Assembly (NCBI RefSeq): GCF_019710475.1
Contig: NZ_JAJFAX010000001.1
Coordinates: forward strand, 310,001 to 374,000
Source of the DNA: Glycomyces sp. TRM65418
GTDB taxonomy: Bacteria; Actinomycetota; Actinomycetes; Mycobacteriales; Micromonosporaceae
Direction of reading: 5' to 3'
DNA: 64,000 bases
This document shows, piece by piece, positions 1 to 8,619 of the stretch. The stretch's first letter is position 1; each line of letters opens with the position of its first letter. Under the pieces are notes generated by a model. That model had not been told where the DNA came from and searched no databases. It was given only the letters and a program-made list of their open reading frames with translations. The position numbers were made by a program, and so were the translations under genes.

Positions 1-743
1 TGCCCGTCGACGGGCTCACCGTCCTGGGCAACGCCTGGGGCGAGTTCGACGTCGAGCAGTACGCGCAGCTGAACCCCGAACTCCTCGTCTCCCACTACTA
101 CGACGGCTTCGACCTGTGGTTCGTGCCCGAGGAGCGCCTTGAGGAGGTCGAGTCGCTCGCACCGGGCATCGGCATCGAGGTCTCCCAGCCCGCATTGGAC
201 CAGATCATCGACCGCCACGCGGCCCTCGCCCAAGCGCTCGGAGCGGATCTCAGCTCCGACGAGAACGTCGCGGGGATCGAGCGCTTCGGCGCGGCGATGG
301 CGTCGATCTCGGATGACTACTTCGAAGTCCAGATGTCCACCGGCCATGAGTACAAGGCGATGGCCGTCGGCGCGTGGCCCGACGGCCTGTACGTCGCCGA
401 CCCCTCCGCCTTCAACCTGCTCGCGAAGAGCGTCGAACTCGGGGTCGACTTCGTCGTTCCGGAAAACCCCGACCAGAACGGCTACTGGGAGCTCCTCTCC
501 TGGGAGAACGTCGACAAGTACGAGGCGGACGTGATCTTCCTGGACCGGCGCACCGGCAACATCCCGGCCGAGGAGCTGCTCGCCGAGTACCCGACCTGGG
601 CGGCGCTTCCGGCCGTCGCAGCCGGGCAGGTGTACAGCTGGAATGCCGAGCCGGTGTACTCGCATGTCGGCGGCGCGGTCGAACTCGAGGCGATCGCGGA
701 AGGGCTCGCGACCGGGAGGCCGCTCCGCTTCCTGAACGACTGA
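1..743 (+). CDS. Iron-siderophore ABC transporter substrate-binding protein, 5'-truncated by window edge
   Basis: The reading frame is open from base 3 to the TGA at 741-743, giving 246 visible residues; the signal peptide and lipobox lie outside the window. The product aligns along its whole length with the gene at 882-1919: both have an NxxGEFDVExYA block, an xHYYxxxxLWxVPEE block, an LDQIIxRHAxLAxxLGADL block, an ELGVDFVVP block and a final WNAxPAVxxGQ(V/I) block. These are features of FecB/FepB-type (cluster 8) periplasmic-binding proteins that deliver ferric siderophores to an ABC importer. No permease or ATPase lies next to it here; they may be upstream of the window or elsewhere. It differs from its neighbour in lacking a run of about 10 residues around the middle. 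The family is clear, the ligand is not. Confidence 0.85.
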   Translation, partial: PVDGLTVLGNAWGEFDVEQYAQLNPELLVSHYYDGFDLWFVPEERLEEVESLAPGIGIEVSQPALDQIIDRHAALAQALGADLSSDENVAGIERFGAAMASISDDYFEVQMSTGHEYKAMAVGAWPDGLYVADPSAFNLLAKSVELGVDFVVPENPDQNGYWELLSWENVDKYEADVIFLDRRTGNIPAEELLAEYPTWAALPAVAAGQVYSWNAEPVYSHVGGAVELEAIAEGLATGRPLRFLND

Positions 744-793
744 GCAGTGGCCGGCGCCACGCGACGACCCCAGTTCATCAAGCCCGGATCCGT

Positions 794-812
794 TTAGGTT
801 AGCCTAACCTCC
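794..812. promoter_or_regulatory. Iron box (IdeR/DmdR1-type operator)
   Basis: TTAGGTTAGCCTAACCTCC matches the actinobacterial iron-box consensus TWAGGTWAGSCTWACCTWA at 17 of 19 positions; only the last two differ. It sits 70 bp upstream of the siderophore-binding lipoprotein at 882, so iron-replete DmdR1/IdeR would repress that gene. The match is seen directly; the regulator itself is not in the window. Confidence 0.85.
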
Positions 813-881
813 ATTCGGTCGGGCCGCGCCCGCGGACGGTTCCGACCCGGCCCTCACCTGCCCTTCGACAAGGAGACACAC

Positions 882-1919
882 ATGGCTTTCGATGCCGACA
901 GCGTCAAGTTCGGCCGACGCGGCCTGCTCGCGGGCGGTGGCGCCCTCGGCCTCACGGGCGCGCTCGCCGCCTGCGGCGCGGGCGACGACGAGGACGGCGG
1001 CAGCGCCGAGCGGACCGACCCCTGGTCCTTCACCGACGACCAGCCGGCCACGGTCGAGCTCCCCGCCACCCCCACCAAGATCGTCGCGTTCACCGGCATG
1101 GCCGCCGCGCTGTACGACTTCGGCATCGAGGTCCCGGCCGTCTTCGGCCCCACCACCAACGAGGACGGCACCGCCACCAGCCAGGCCGGGAACCTCCCCG
1201 TCGCCGACCTGGAGGTCTTCGGCAACGTCTTCGGCGAGTTCGACGTCGAGGCCTACGCCGCCTGGGGCCCCGAAGTGCTCATGACGCACTACTACTACGA
1301 CCCGGCGACCCTCTGGTACGTGCCCGAGGAGCGCAAGGACGAGATCACGAGCCTCGCCGAGGTCACCGCCCTCAACGTGGACGACGGCGCGAACACGCTC
1401 GACCAGATCATCGGCCGGCACGCCGAACTGGCCGAGTCCCTCGGCGCCGACCTCGCCTCCGAGTCCAACGCCGCCAACAAGGAGCGCTACGACGCGGCCG
1501 TCGAGGCCCTCCGGGAGGCCGCCGCCGCGAACCCGGTGACCGTGCTCGCCTGCTCGGCCGCCGCCGAGACGTTCTACGCCTCGAACCCGGCCATGGGCAA
1601 CGACATGCGGTTCTTCACCGAGCTGGGCGTCGACTTCGTCGTCCCCGACGCGCTCGACGAGTCCACCGGCGGCTACTACGAGACCCTCTCGTGGGAGAAC
1701 GCCGACAAGTACCCCGCCGACATCCTCTTCCTCGACTCGCGCGTCCAGGCCCTCCAGCCGGAGGCGCTCACCGACTTCCCCACCTGGAACGCGCTCCCGG
1801 CCGTCCAGGAAGGCCAGATCGTCGGCTGGGAGGCCGAGCCGATGTACGGCTACGGTCTCGCCGCCGCCTCCATCGAGGCCCTCGCCGAGGCGATCACGAA
1901 CGCGAAGAAGCTGTCCTAG
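882..1919 (+). CDS. Iron-siderophore ABC transporter substrate-binding lipoprotein
   Basis: 345-residue extracytoplasmic solute-binding protein of the FecB/FepB-like family, which binds ferric siderophores at the outer face of the membrane. The N-terminus has a twin-arginine pair at residues 12-13, a hydrophobic stretch and a LAAC lipobox with Cys31, so it is a lipoprotein exported probably by Tat. The substrate-binding domain covers about residues 50-345. The ATG at 882 is preceded by AAGGAG at 870-875 and an iron box at 794-812. It is a close paralogue of the truncated gene ending at 743, only 138 bp upstream, so the pair arose by tandem duplication. A hairpin at 1958-1987 ends the unit. 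No permease or ATPase follows; the protein must share components encoded elsewhere. Ligand specificity cannot be read from the sequence. Confidence 0.9.
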   Translation: MAFDADSVKFGRRGLLAGGGALGLTGALAACGAGDDEDGGSAERTDPWSFTDDQPATVELPATPTKIVAFTGMAAALYDFGIEVPAVFGPTTNEDGTATSQAGNLPVADLEVFGNVFGEFDVEAYAAWGPEVLMTHYYYDPATLWYVPEERKDEITSLAEVTALNVDDGANTLDQIIGRHAELAESLGADLASESNAANKERYDAAVEALREAAAANPVTVLACSAAAETFYASNPAMGNDMRFFTELGVDFVVPDALDESTGGYYETLSWENADKYPADILFLDSRVQALQPEALTDFPTWNALPAVQEGQIVGWEAEPMYGYGLAAASIEALAEAITNAKKLS

Positions 1920-1957
1920 CGGCTTCGAGAGACCGCAGCTGAAGAACGCCGAGTGAG

Positions 1958-1987
1958 AAAGGGCGGGCCCTCGCGGACCCGCCCTTT
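1958..1987. terminator. Bidirectional intrinsic terminator
   Basis: Perfect 10-bp stem (AAAGGGCGGG / CCCGCCCTTT) with a 10-nt loop lies between the convergent genes ending at 1919 (+) and 2004 (-). The A-rich and T-rich outer ends give it terminator character on both strands. Confidence 0.8.
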
Positions 1988-2003
1988 CGCCTGCTCGCTC
2001 GTG

Positions 2004-4241
2004 CTACTTGATGTCGAAGACGACGACTTCGGGGTCGTGGTCGGAGACGCCGTAGTTGCCGTACGCGGGCTCCTCGCCGAACTCGTACGCGTCGGCCGGG
2101 TAGTCCGAGTTGATGTGCGCGGACACCGCGGACTCGACCTCGCGCAGCAGCTGCGGGGACGCCCACATCTGGTCGAGCGTCTGGGCCTGGCCCATGTAGG
2201 TGTACGTGTAGGCGGCCTCGGGGTGGTCCTCCAGCATGTAGTCGTACAGGTTGGTCAGACCCGAGTCCTCGTAGAGGCCGGCGAGCTGGTCGGACGGGCC
2301 GACCCAGTCCCGAGCGATCCGCTGGCCCTCCGCGAACGGGTCGTCCGGGCGCGGGAAGACGTTGAGGTCGCCGCCCGCCAGGACCTTCGCCTTGCGATTG
2401 TGGTCGAGGATCGCGGCGCTGACGGCCGCGAGGTAGTTCGCCTGCTCGGTGCGGTGCAGCACGCGGTTGTTCGGGCCCGAGGAGAAGTGGTTGTTGATCA
2501 GGAAGATCTCCTCCACGCTGCGGCCGTGCTTGTCCTTGAGGTGGAACTTCGCGACCTGCGTCGGGCGACTGAAGACGTCGTAGCCGTTGCAGGCGTAGAC
2601 GCCCGAGCCGGTGCACCGGTCGAGGACCTCCTGCGGCAGCGCCGCGTTGAGGGCCTTCGGGTTCTCGACGTCGGCGTTGATCTCGTCGGCCTCGGTCGGG
2701 TACTCGACCTCCGGCTCGGCCCCGAACACCGGGTCCCAGCCCTTCACCTTCGACAGGCCGGCCAGCTTGGGCTGGTACAGGAAGCCGGTCATGATGCCGC
2801 GGGTGTCGGCCGAGTCGAGGTCGCCGACCGCGTTGTAGGTCGGGCCGCCGTGCTCGGCGATGAGGAGCGCCAGCTCCTGCAGCGAGTCGGGCGCGCCGTC
2901 GCGGTGCTCGTTCGCGTCGCCGGTGTTCACCAGGTCGCACACGAGGCGGTCCTGGCCGAGGTCGGAGCGCTTCGTCCACTCGGGATTGACCGAGCACACG
3001 TCCTGGGCCTCGCCCTCCTGGGTCATGAGGATCGCCGGGCTGTGCAGGTCGTCCACGATCTGGGCGGCCTCGCGCTGCATGCGGGCCTCGTACTCGTCGT
3101 AAGCGGCGGGCACGTAGTCGAAGGGCGGGTTCACGTTGCCCTCGGGGTCCTCCGGGTCGGTGCAGCCGGGGTCGCCGGCGAAGTCGCACTCGGAGTTCGG
3201 GTTGTCGCGGGTGTCGTAGAGGTTCTCGATGTTGTACGAGGCGACCGCGGCCTCGTGCTTGCCCGCGGGCTCGACCGGCTCGTTCTCGGCCGGCTCCAGG
3301 CCGCCTTCGAGCGCCAGGTCCTCGGCGACCTCGATGGCGTACTTCGCGAACGAGAGGTAGACGCCGCCGGTGTTCGCCTCGGTGATGACGTCGAAGGTCT
3401 TGGCCGGGGCGATGATCGACTGCGTGTCGCCCTCGGTCGCCCGGATGCCCAGGTCGCCCATGACGAAGAGGTAGCCGTTGCCGTCGTCGAACGCGCCCTC
3501 GACGGTGTCGAGCGGATGGGCGTCGCGGAAGGCGCGGCCCGCGTAGCCGTCCTGCTGGGCCGCTGCGCTGTCGCCGCGCATGGCCCAGACCTCGCCGCCG
3601 CTGGAGTACACGTCGCGCCCGGCGGTGACCACCGAGTCGGCCGGGACGGTCATCTGCATGCCGAGGTGGCGGCGGAAGTACTCCTTCGACGCCGTGGCGT
3701 CGTTCGGCGGATCGACTTCGACCGCGGCCACCTCGGCGAGCGGGTCGAGGCCCGTCTCGACCACGTCGTAGACGAAGGTGGAGCCGCCGCTGAACTGGAT
3801 GTTCCCGAAGTAGGAGCCGACCACGGCGCGCACCACGATCTCGTCGCCCACCGTCACGGTCCAGTTCGCGCCCAGCTCGGACTGCGCGGGCGAGCCGTTG
3901 AGGGTGCGGACCGTCGTGTACCGGTTGTTGAAGACGAAGATGCCGTCCGAGGAGTTCGGGTCGCCGTCCGTCGCGTCGGCGCGCTCCTGGAGGAAGAAGC
4001 CCCGGTTGCCGGAGGGGTCCAGGGTCTCCTGGGTGACGACGCCCTGCACGTACACCGTCTTGCCGGCCAGGGGGGAGGAGAAGTCGGTGTCGCCGTCGGC
4101 GATGGAGCCCTGGACTTCGCCGATGTGGACGATGTCGGTCTGGGCGTTGGCCTGCGAGGCGAACGCGAATCCGGCGGCGCCGATGAGCACCGCGCTCGCG
4201 GCCGCGGCCGCGAGTCTGGCTCGTCGTCTGAGGGACTGCAC
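2004..4241 (-). CDS. Secreted ExeM/NucH-like extracellular endonuclease
   Basis: Predicted secreted nuclease of the ExeM/NucH type, with the endonuclease/exonuclease/phosphatase fold. The GTG at 4241 is the best start: it has an upstream GGAG and begins an Arg-rich n-region (VQSLRRRARL), a hydrophobic core and an ANA cleavage site near residue 34. An ATG at 4319 in the same frame would put 26 poorly fitting residues before the signal peptide. An OB-fold-like region (IGEVQGS, VYVQGVVTQ) follows the signal. The catalytic domain shows YNIENLY near residue 331, a QEGEAQD segment, GDLN near 624 and SDHDPEVVV at the C-terminus, the usual metal and active-site motifs. The likely role is extracellular DNA or nucleotide breakdown for phosphate and nucleosides. 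The gene stands alone between two hairpins. The exact substrate, DNA versus RNA or phosphodiester, is inferred from the family. Confidence 0.8.
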   Translation of the reverse strand: MQSLRRRARLAAAAASAVLIGAAGFAFASQANAQTDIVHIGEVQGSIADGDTDFSSPLAGKTVYVQGVVTQETLDPSGNRGFFLQERADATDGDPNSSDGIFVFNNRYTTVRTLNGSPAQSELGANWTVTVGDEIVVRAVVGSYFGNIQFSGGSTFVYDVVETGLDPLAEVAAVEVDPPNDATASKEYFRRHLGMQMTVPADSVVTAGRDVYSSGGEVWAMRGDSAAAQQDGYAGRAFRDAHPLDTVEGAFDDGNGYLFVMGDLGIRATEGDTQSIIAPAKTFDVITEANTGGVYLSFAKYAIEVAEDLALEGGLEPAENEPVEPAGKHEAAVASYNIENLYDTRDNPNSECDFAGDPGCTDPEDPEGNVNPPFDYVPAAYDEYEARMQREAAQIVDDLHSPAILMTQEGEAQDVCSVNPEWTKRSDLGQDRLVCDLVNTGDANEHRDGAPDSLQELALLIAEHGGPTYNAVGDLDSADTRGIMTGFLYQPKLAGLSKVKGWDPVFGAEPEVEYPTEADEINADVENPKALNAALPQEVLDRCTGSGVYACNGYDVFSRPTQVAKFHLKDKHGRSVEEIFLINNHFSSGPNNRVLHRTEQANYLAAVSAAILDHNRKAKVLAGGDLNVFPRPDDPFAEGQRIARDWVGPSDQLAGLYEDSGLTNLYDYMLEDHPEAAYTYTYMGQAQTLDQMWASPQLLREVESAVSAHINSDYPADAYEFGEEPAYGNYGVSDHDPEVVVFDIK

Positions 4242-4408
4242 AGGAAGACTCCAATGCTGTTCGTATGGGACCTCGGCGCGCGAAGGCGCCTGAGGCGGGA
4301 TGACGGGGGCGGTCTTCACTCAACCGCAACCGCGGGTCGAAAGCAAGGCTTCCAAGTGAATTCCTCGTATCATCCCATGTCTCAGTGCGGAGGGTCCCGG
4401 ACGACGGA

Positions 4409-4436
4409 AGGCGGGGCTCCCGAAGGAACCCCGCCT
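4409..4436 (-). terminator. Hairpin terminator after the PL11 lyase gene
   Basis: 8-bp stem AGGCGGGG / CCCCGCCT with a 12-nt loop that can pair further; it is 22 bp downstream of the minus-strand gene ending at 4459. Confidence 0.65.
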
Positions 4437-4458
4437 CACTGCGGTCGTGCAGGTCCGG

Positions 4459-6783
4459 CTAGTGCCGGCCGTGCCTGGGCGTGTAGTAGTCCGGCACCGT
4501 GACGTCGCCGAAGTCCATGTCCGAGCCCATGTAGAAGCTCGTGTACTGCGGCTGGTTGTAGGTGGTCTGCTGGTTCGCGACCCCGACCCGGTACTGCGGG
4601 TCGTGCATGAGCGTGAACAGCTTGTGGTCGGTGACCTCGGTCGACAGGTAGACGCGGATCGCGCTGGAGTCGGTGGTGCGCACCAGCAGCTCCTCGCGCC
4701 AGTCGCCGAGCACGTCGGCCACCAGGCCGGGGTTGCCCTTCGACCAGTTGTTGGTCAGCGTCCCCGCCGCGTCCAGGACCACGCCGTCGGTGTAGTCCCG
4801 GATGGTCGTCTCCTCGATCACGTCGGTGGCGGCGCCGTGGACGAGCTGCGTGGTCAGGTCGGCGGACCAGCGGATGCTCATGTTGGTGCCGGGCGTCGGA
4901 CCCTCCAGCGGCTCACCGGTCGCGGTGAAGACGCCCTCGGAGGCCCCGCCGGGCGGCAGCGAGGCCCACGCCTCGAAGCCCGGGACCGACGGGTCGATGT
5001 CGCCGACCATGCCGCGGCCGGTGTCGCGGCCGGTGTAGCCGCCCCACAGGACCTCCCCGGTCTCGGCGTCGCGCATGGCGTAGCCGTAGGGCGCCCATCG
5101 GCCGCCTTCGTGGACCGTGAAGATCTCCAGCCCCTCACGATCGGGGTCGAAGTCGCCGACGTGCTCGGCGTCGCCGTGGCCGAGCTTCGCCAGAGCGCCC
5201 GGGTTGCCCGAGCCCTCGGGCATGGTGTCGTAGGAGGAGTACAGCAGCGAGCCGTCGTCGTCCAGGGTCGCCGACCCGTAGACGATCTCCTGCTTGCCGT
5301 CGCCGTCCACGTCGGCCGCGCTCAGCGAGTGGAAGCCCTGCGTCGTCAGCGTCCCCCACTCGGGGTCGGGGCCTTCGACGCCGTGCGGGCCGTCGTTGAA
5401 CGGGTTCGACATCGGCGCGTGCCCCGAGTCGGCGAGCCAGCGCTGCTCGAGGTTGCGGCCGTCCCAGTCGATCGCGGTGATGGTCGCCCGCGTGTAGTAG
5501 CCCCGGGCGAAGATCGCCGTGGGGCGCTCGCCGTCCAGGTAGGCCACGCCCGAGAGGAACCGGTCGACCCGGTTGCCGGGCTCGATGCGGGACATGGCGT
5601 AGTCGCCCCAGAGGAGCCCGTCGTCGCCGCGCTCGACCGGGAAGTCGATGGTGTCCATCTCCAGGCCGGTGCGGCCGTTGAACACCGTCAGGTACTCCGG
5701 CCCGCTCAGGATGAAGCCCTCGAAGTTCCGGAGCTGGTTCCGAGTGGAGCGGGCGGGCGCGTAGACGTCGATGAAGTGGTCGGCGAGGGTCTCCGCGTCC
5801 TCCTGGGACAGCGGATACGAGAAGTCGAACTGCTCGTCGGCCCCGAGCGCCGCCTCGATGGTCGCAGGCCAGTCGCCGTTGACGACCTCGGGGTGCTCGT
5901 GCCACCCCATGAACATGGAGACGAGGTGGTCGTAGTAGCCCTCGGCGGAGAGCCGGTAGTCGTCCTCGTGGGTGACCCCGGCCTCGACGTCGTCGGAAGG
6001 CAGGGTGATGAACCGCTCCTTGCCGCCCCGGACGTACGAGGTGGACTTCGTCCCGGGAGCGGTCTTGAGCATGACCTCCGAGATGCCGTCGCCGTCGAAG
6101 TCGTAGACGTCGAACTGGGTGTAGTGGGCGCCGGCCCGGATGTTGACGCCGAGGTCGATCCGCCAGAGGAGGTCGCCCTCCTGGGTGTAGGCGTCGAGGT
6201 AGACGGGGCCGGTGTAGCCGACCTGGGAGACGTCCCTGGAGTTGGAGGGGTCCCACTTGACGACGTACTCGTAGTCGCCGTCGCCGTCGAGGTCGCCGGG
6301 GCTGATGTCGTTGGCGCGGTACTCGTAGGCCTCCCCGGCAGGCGTGACCCCGTCGGCGGGCTTCTGCAGGGGGATGTCGAGATAGCCCTGCGACCAGGGC
6401 TTGACGGAGGCGGAGACGTCCGTCGGCCATCCCCGCTTGTGGGCGACGACCCGGTACTTCGAGTCCGCGGTGCCCGCGGCGTCGAGGAAGTTGGTCGAGT
6501 CGCTGACGGTGGCGATCTTCTTGCCGTCGCGGTAGACCTTGAACGTGGCGCCGGTCAGACCTGAATCGTTATAACCGGTCACCTCGTCGGCGAGCAGCCG
6601 CCAGCTGAGGAACACGCCCTCGTCGGTCACGGCCGCCACGAGACCGCGGTCGAGCCGTTCGAGCTGGATCTCGTCGCGATGACCGCCGCCGTGGGCCTGC
6701 ACCGAGGCCGTGACGCCGGCTCCGGCCAGCGCACCGACCAGCGACATCGCGACGACTCTACGAAACATATTGGGAGGACTCAT
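4459..6783 (-). CDS. Secreted rhamnogalacturonan lyase, PL11 family (YesW/YesX-like)
   Basis: 774-residue secreted polysaccharide lyase that cleaves the alternating rhamnose-galacturonate backbone of pectin by beta-elimination. A signal peptide occupies about residues 1-30, ending in VQA before HGGGHRDEIQLERL. It is followed by a fibronectin-III-like N-domain (VSWRL-type strand, FKVYRDGKKIA) and a large beta-propeller with Ca-binding repeats such as DLDGDGDYEYVVKWD, DFDGDGISEVMLKTAPGT and DVDGDGKQEIVYGS. These and the length match PL11 lyases. The ATG at 6783 is chosen because GAGGAG lies 8 nt upstream. The gene is monocistronic and ends at a hairpin. A LacI-type dyad is about 80 bp upstream of the start. 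The endo versus exo mode is not decidable from sequence alone. Confidence 0.9.
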   Translation of the reverse strand: MSPPNMFRRVVAMSLVGALAGAGVTASVQAHGGGHRDEIQLERLDRGLVAAVTDEGVFLSWRLLADEVTGYNDSGLTGATFKVYRDGKKIATVSDSTNFLDAAGTADSKYRVVAHKRGWPTDVSASVKPWSQGYLDIPLQKPADGVTPAGEAYEYRANDISPGDLDGDGDYEYVVKWDPSNSRDVSQVGYTGPVYLDAYTQEGDLLWRIDLGVNIRAGAHYTQFDVYDFDGDGISEVMLKTAPGTKSTSYVRGGKERFITLPSDDVEAGVTHEDDYRLSAEGYYDHLVSMFMGWHEHPEVVNGDWPATIEAALGADEQFDFSYPLSQEDAETLADHFIDVYAPARSTRNQLRNFEGFILSGPEYLTVFNGRTGLEMDTIDFPVERGDDGLLWGDYAMSRIEPGNRVDRFLSGVAYLDGERPTAIFARGYYTRATITAIDWDGRNLEQRWLADSGHAPMSNPFNDGPHGVEGPDPEWGTLTTQGFHSLSAADVDGDGKQEIVYGSATLDDDGSLLYSSYDTMPEGSGNPGALAKLGHGDAEHVGDFDPDREGLEIFTVHEGGRWAPYGYAMRDAETGEVLWGGYTGRDTGRGMVGDIDPSVPGFEAWASLPPGGASEGVFTATGEPLEGPTPGTNMSIRWSADLTTQLVHGAATDVIEETTIRDYTDGVVLDAAGTLTNNWSKGNPGLVADVLGDWREELLVRTTDSSAIRVYLSTEVTDHKLFTLMHDPQYRVGVANQQTTYNQPQYTSFYMGSDMDFGDVTVPDYYTPRHGRH

Positions 6784-6860
6784 GGAAGGGGCTCCTCGAT
6801 GAACGCGCGAGGCCTGCGAAAACGCGCCGAAATCGCGAAGGGGACGCGCCCAGACCTCAA

Positions 6861-6874
6861 TTGAAACGATTTAA
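6861..6874. promoter_or_regulatory. Candidate LacI-family operator upstream of PL11 lyase
   Basis: TTGAAACGATTTAA is an imperfect dyad centred on CG, the layout typical of LacI/GalR operators, in an AT-rich patch 78 bp upstream of the lyase start. It differs from the TCGAAA-based sites of the 26-35 kb locus, so a different regulator is likely. Confidence 0.4.
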
Positions 6875-6993
6875 CGCATCGAAGACTATCGACCCCGCCC
6901 GCCCCTGTCAACCCACCCCGTGTGACCGGAGGAACCGACAACCCCCCACTGCACTCCCCCGCAACGGACTCGGGTACAGTTCTACCTCGTCCC

Positions 6994-7068
6994 GGTCGAT
7001 TAGCTCAGCGGGAGAGCACTCGCTTCACACGCGAGGGGTCACTGGTTCGATCCCAGTATCGACCACCA
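6994..7068 (+). tRNA. tRNA-Val (anticodon CAC)
   Basis: The full cloverleaf can be drawn: acceptor GGTCGAT / ATCGACC, D arm GCTC-AGCGGGA-GAGC, anticodon arm CTCGC-TTCACAC-GCGAG with anticodon CAC, five-base variable loop, and T arm ACTGG-TTCGATC-CCAGT. CCA is encoded at 7066-7068. It reads GTG codons. It is followed at once by a strong terminator and a tyrosine recombinase gene, the usual arrangement of a tRNA used as an integration site. Confidence 0.97.
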
Positions 7069-7070
7069 GC

Positions 7071-7110
7071 ACAGAGAGGGCCCGGCGGATATCCGCCGGG
7101 CCCTCTCTGT
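7071..7110 (+). terminator. Terminator of tRNA-Val
   Basis: Perfect 40-bp palindrome, two 20-bp arms starting ACAGAGAGGGCCC, directly after the encoded CCA. It would fold into a very stable hairpin ending the tRNA transcript. Confidence 0.8.
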
Positions 7111-7136
7111 CGCCAAATCCGGGGCCATTGCCGGTG

Positions 7137-7997
7137 TTATTCGGCCTCTCGGAACTCCTCCTCAAAGACCTCGTCGAGCAGGTTCGCGCCCGTCGTGATG
7201 ACCGGCCTGAGCTGGTGCCGGTAGACGGTCCTCGTGGTCGACGTCTTCTTGTGTCCCACCAGGTCAGCGATGAGCTGATCGCTCGCGCCCTGGTCCGACA
7301 TCCACGACACGAAGGTGTGGCGCAGTTCCCGCGGGGCCCATTGCCCTTCGATCTTCGCCTCTTTCACGATGGCTTGGAAGAATCGGCGCACGTTGCGGGC
7401 GTCCTTCACGGTGTCGTTGCGAGTGCCGAAGACGTAGACGATGCCCTCGTGCTTGTGACCATTGCGCTTGCGCGACTCGACTTGCTTCGCCGAGTAGTCG
7501 AGGAGAATCGTCACCACGTAGGACGGGAGGGCGATCGTGCGGCGGCTCTTCTCGTTCTTGGTGTCCCCCTTCTTGCGGACCGAGCGCCACACCTCGACGT
7601 GCGGTGGCAGGTCTTCCTTGTGGACCCGCCCGCAGGTGCACCGCTCACCCTTGACGGGGTTCAGATGCGTGTGCTCCCGCTTCAGCGGCCGGGCCTCCTC
7701 GGTGCGGACCCCGGTGAACATCGACAGCGCCACGTAGGCATGGAGCCACGGCTCCCGGCTCTGCCGGCACCCGCGCACGAGGGCCCTCCCCTGCTCAAGG
7801 GTCATGGCCTTGCTCGGACGCCCGTCCTTGCCTAGCGGCGCTTCCACCAGCTCGGCGACATTCCGCGCGACCTTGTTGCGCCGCTGGGCGAAGCGGATCA
7901 CGCGGCGCAGGGTTCCGAGGATGCGTCCGAGGTAGCTGGTCGAGACCTTCGTCTTCAGGCTGGCTAAAGGCTGTCCCGTAAGGATGTGATGGTCCAC
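7137..7997 (-). pseudogene. Tyrosine recombinase (phage/ICE integrase), N-terminus replaced by IS-A
   Basis: C-terminal part of a tyrosine site-specific recombinase. It keeps part of the core-binding domain (YLGRILGTLRRVIRFAQRRN) and the catalytic domain: Arg in MFTGVRTEEAR, the Lys region NEKSRRTIALP, the RELRHTFVS box, the LVGHKKTS box, and the nucleophile region RTVYRHQLRP. Family members are usually 370-420 residues; about 100 N-terminal residues are gone because IS-A inserted at about 7964. The first 11 or so codons of the present open frame (MDHHILTGQPL) come from the IS terminus, which happens to supply an ATG. The gene ends 69 bp from the tRNA-Val gene, consistent with integration at that tRNA. 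It is a close paralogue of the damaged recombinase at 12618-13238. It is probably inactive. Confidence 0.8.
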
Positions 7998-8022
7998 CGA
8001 GGTTGAGGCCGTGGCCGTGTGT

Positions 8023-8529
8023 TTAGAGGATCCGGCGCATGCAGGTGCGGGGCCAGCGGTCGAGGCCGTGGGCGGCTTCCCGGTCGCGGATCTTGCGGAG
8101 GCCTGGGGTCAGGCTGTTCGCCGGGATCGGTTCGAACCCGCAGCGGGCGTAGTAGGGGGCGTTCCAGGCGACCTCGGTGAAGGTGGTGAGGGTCAGCGCC
8201 TCCATGTCCTGGGCGGCGGCATGCCCGGCGGCGTGCTCGATCAGGCGGCGGCCGATGCGGCGGTGCGCCCAGTCCGGGTGGACCGAGACCTGCTCGATGT
8301 GCAGGGCGCCGTCCACCGGCTCGGCGATGAGGTAAGCGACCGGCCGGTCCTCGCCATCGACGGCGACCCAGGCCAGCCCCGACCGCTGGAAGCGGGCGAG
8401 GTCGTCCAGGCTGAGCGGTTCGTCGTCAGCGATCGGGGACATCCCGATAGGCCGGAAGGATTCGCCCGCGGCGCGTTCGATGTCCCGGCATCGGGGCAGG
8501 TCCGTAATGGAGGCCGATCGGATACGCAT
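8023..8529 (-). CDS. GNAT family N-acetyltransferase, passenger in IS-A
   Basis: 168-residue acetyl-CoA-dependent N-acetyltransferase. Strand beta4 (ALHIEQVSVHPDWAHRRIGRRLI) carries the acetyl-CoA-binding motif A with the RRIGRRL form of Q/RxxGxG/A; motif B contains WNAPYYARCGFEPI near residues 125-140. Length and order fit single-domain GNATs. It lies between the left inverted repeat of IS-A and the transposase, in the opposite orientation to the transposase, so it would be moved with the element. It starts with ATG at 8529, 90 bp from the transposase start, leaving room for divergent promoters. The acceptor substrate is unknown. The frame is intact, while the transposase beside it is split, suggesting selection on the cargo or recent acquisition. 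Confidence 0.85.
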   Translation of the reverse strand: MRIRSASITDLPRCRDIERAAGESFRPIGMSPIADDEPLSLDDLARFQRSGLAWVAVDGEDRPVAYLIAEPVDGALHIEQVSVHPDWAHRRIGRRLIEHAAGHAAAQDMEALTLTTFTEVAWNAPYYARCGFEPIPANSLTPGLRKIRDREAAHGLDRWPRTCMRRIL

Positions 8530-8619
8530 CGGGCCAGTGTGCCCGACCGGTCCGGCGACGGCAAGCAGGTTTGATGCTGTCGCGTTATTAGTTGCGGCGC
8601 AACGGTTTAGGATGTCCGC

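Noticed and set aside
1690-1942. Other small plus-strand frames within the binding-protein gene
   Set aside because: Out-of-frame shadows; proline/arginine-rich with no ribosome site.
1953-4502. 849-codon open frame on the plus strand opposite the nuclease gene (and a similar 811-codon one on the minus strand)
   Set aside because: Low-complexity Val/Arg/Gly-rich translations typical of high-GC antisense frames; the nuclease frame has all family motifs and a signal peptide.
4447-6564. 705-codon plus-strand frame across the rhamnogalacturonan lyase gene
   Set aside because: Shadow of the PL11 gene; composition is repetitive and no domain is recognisable.
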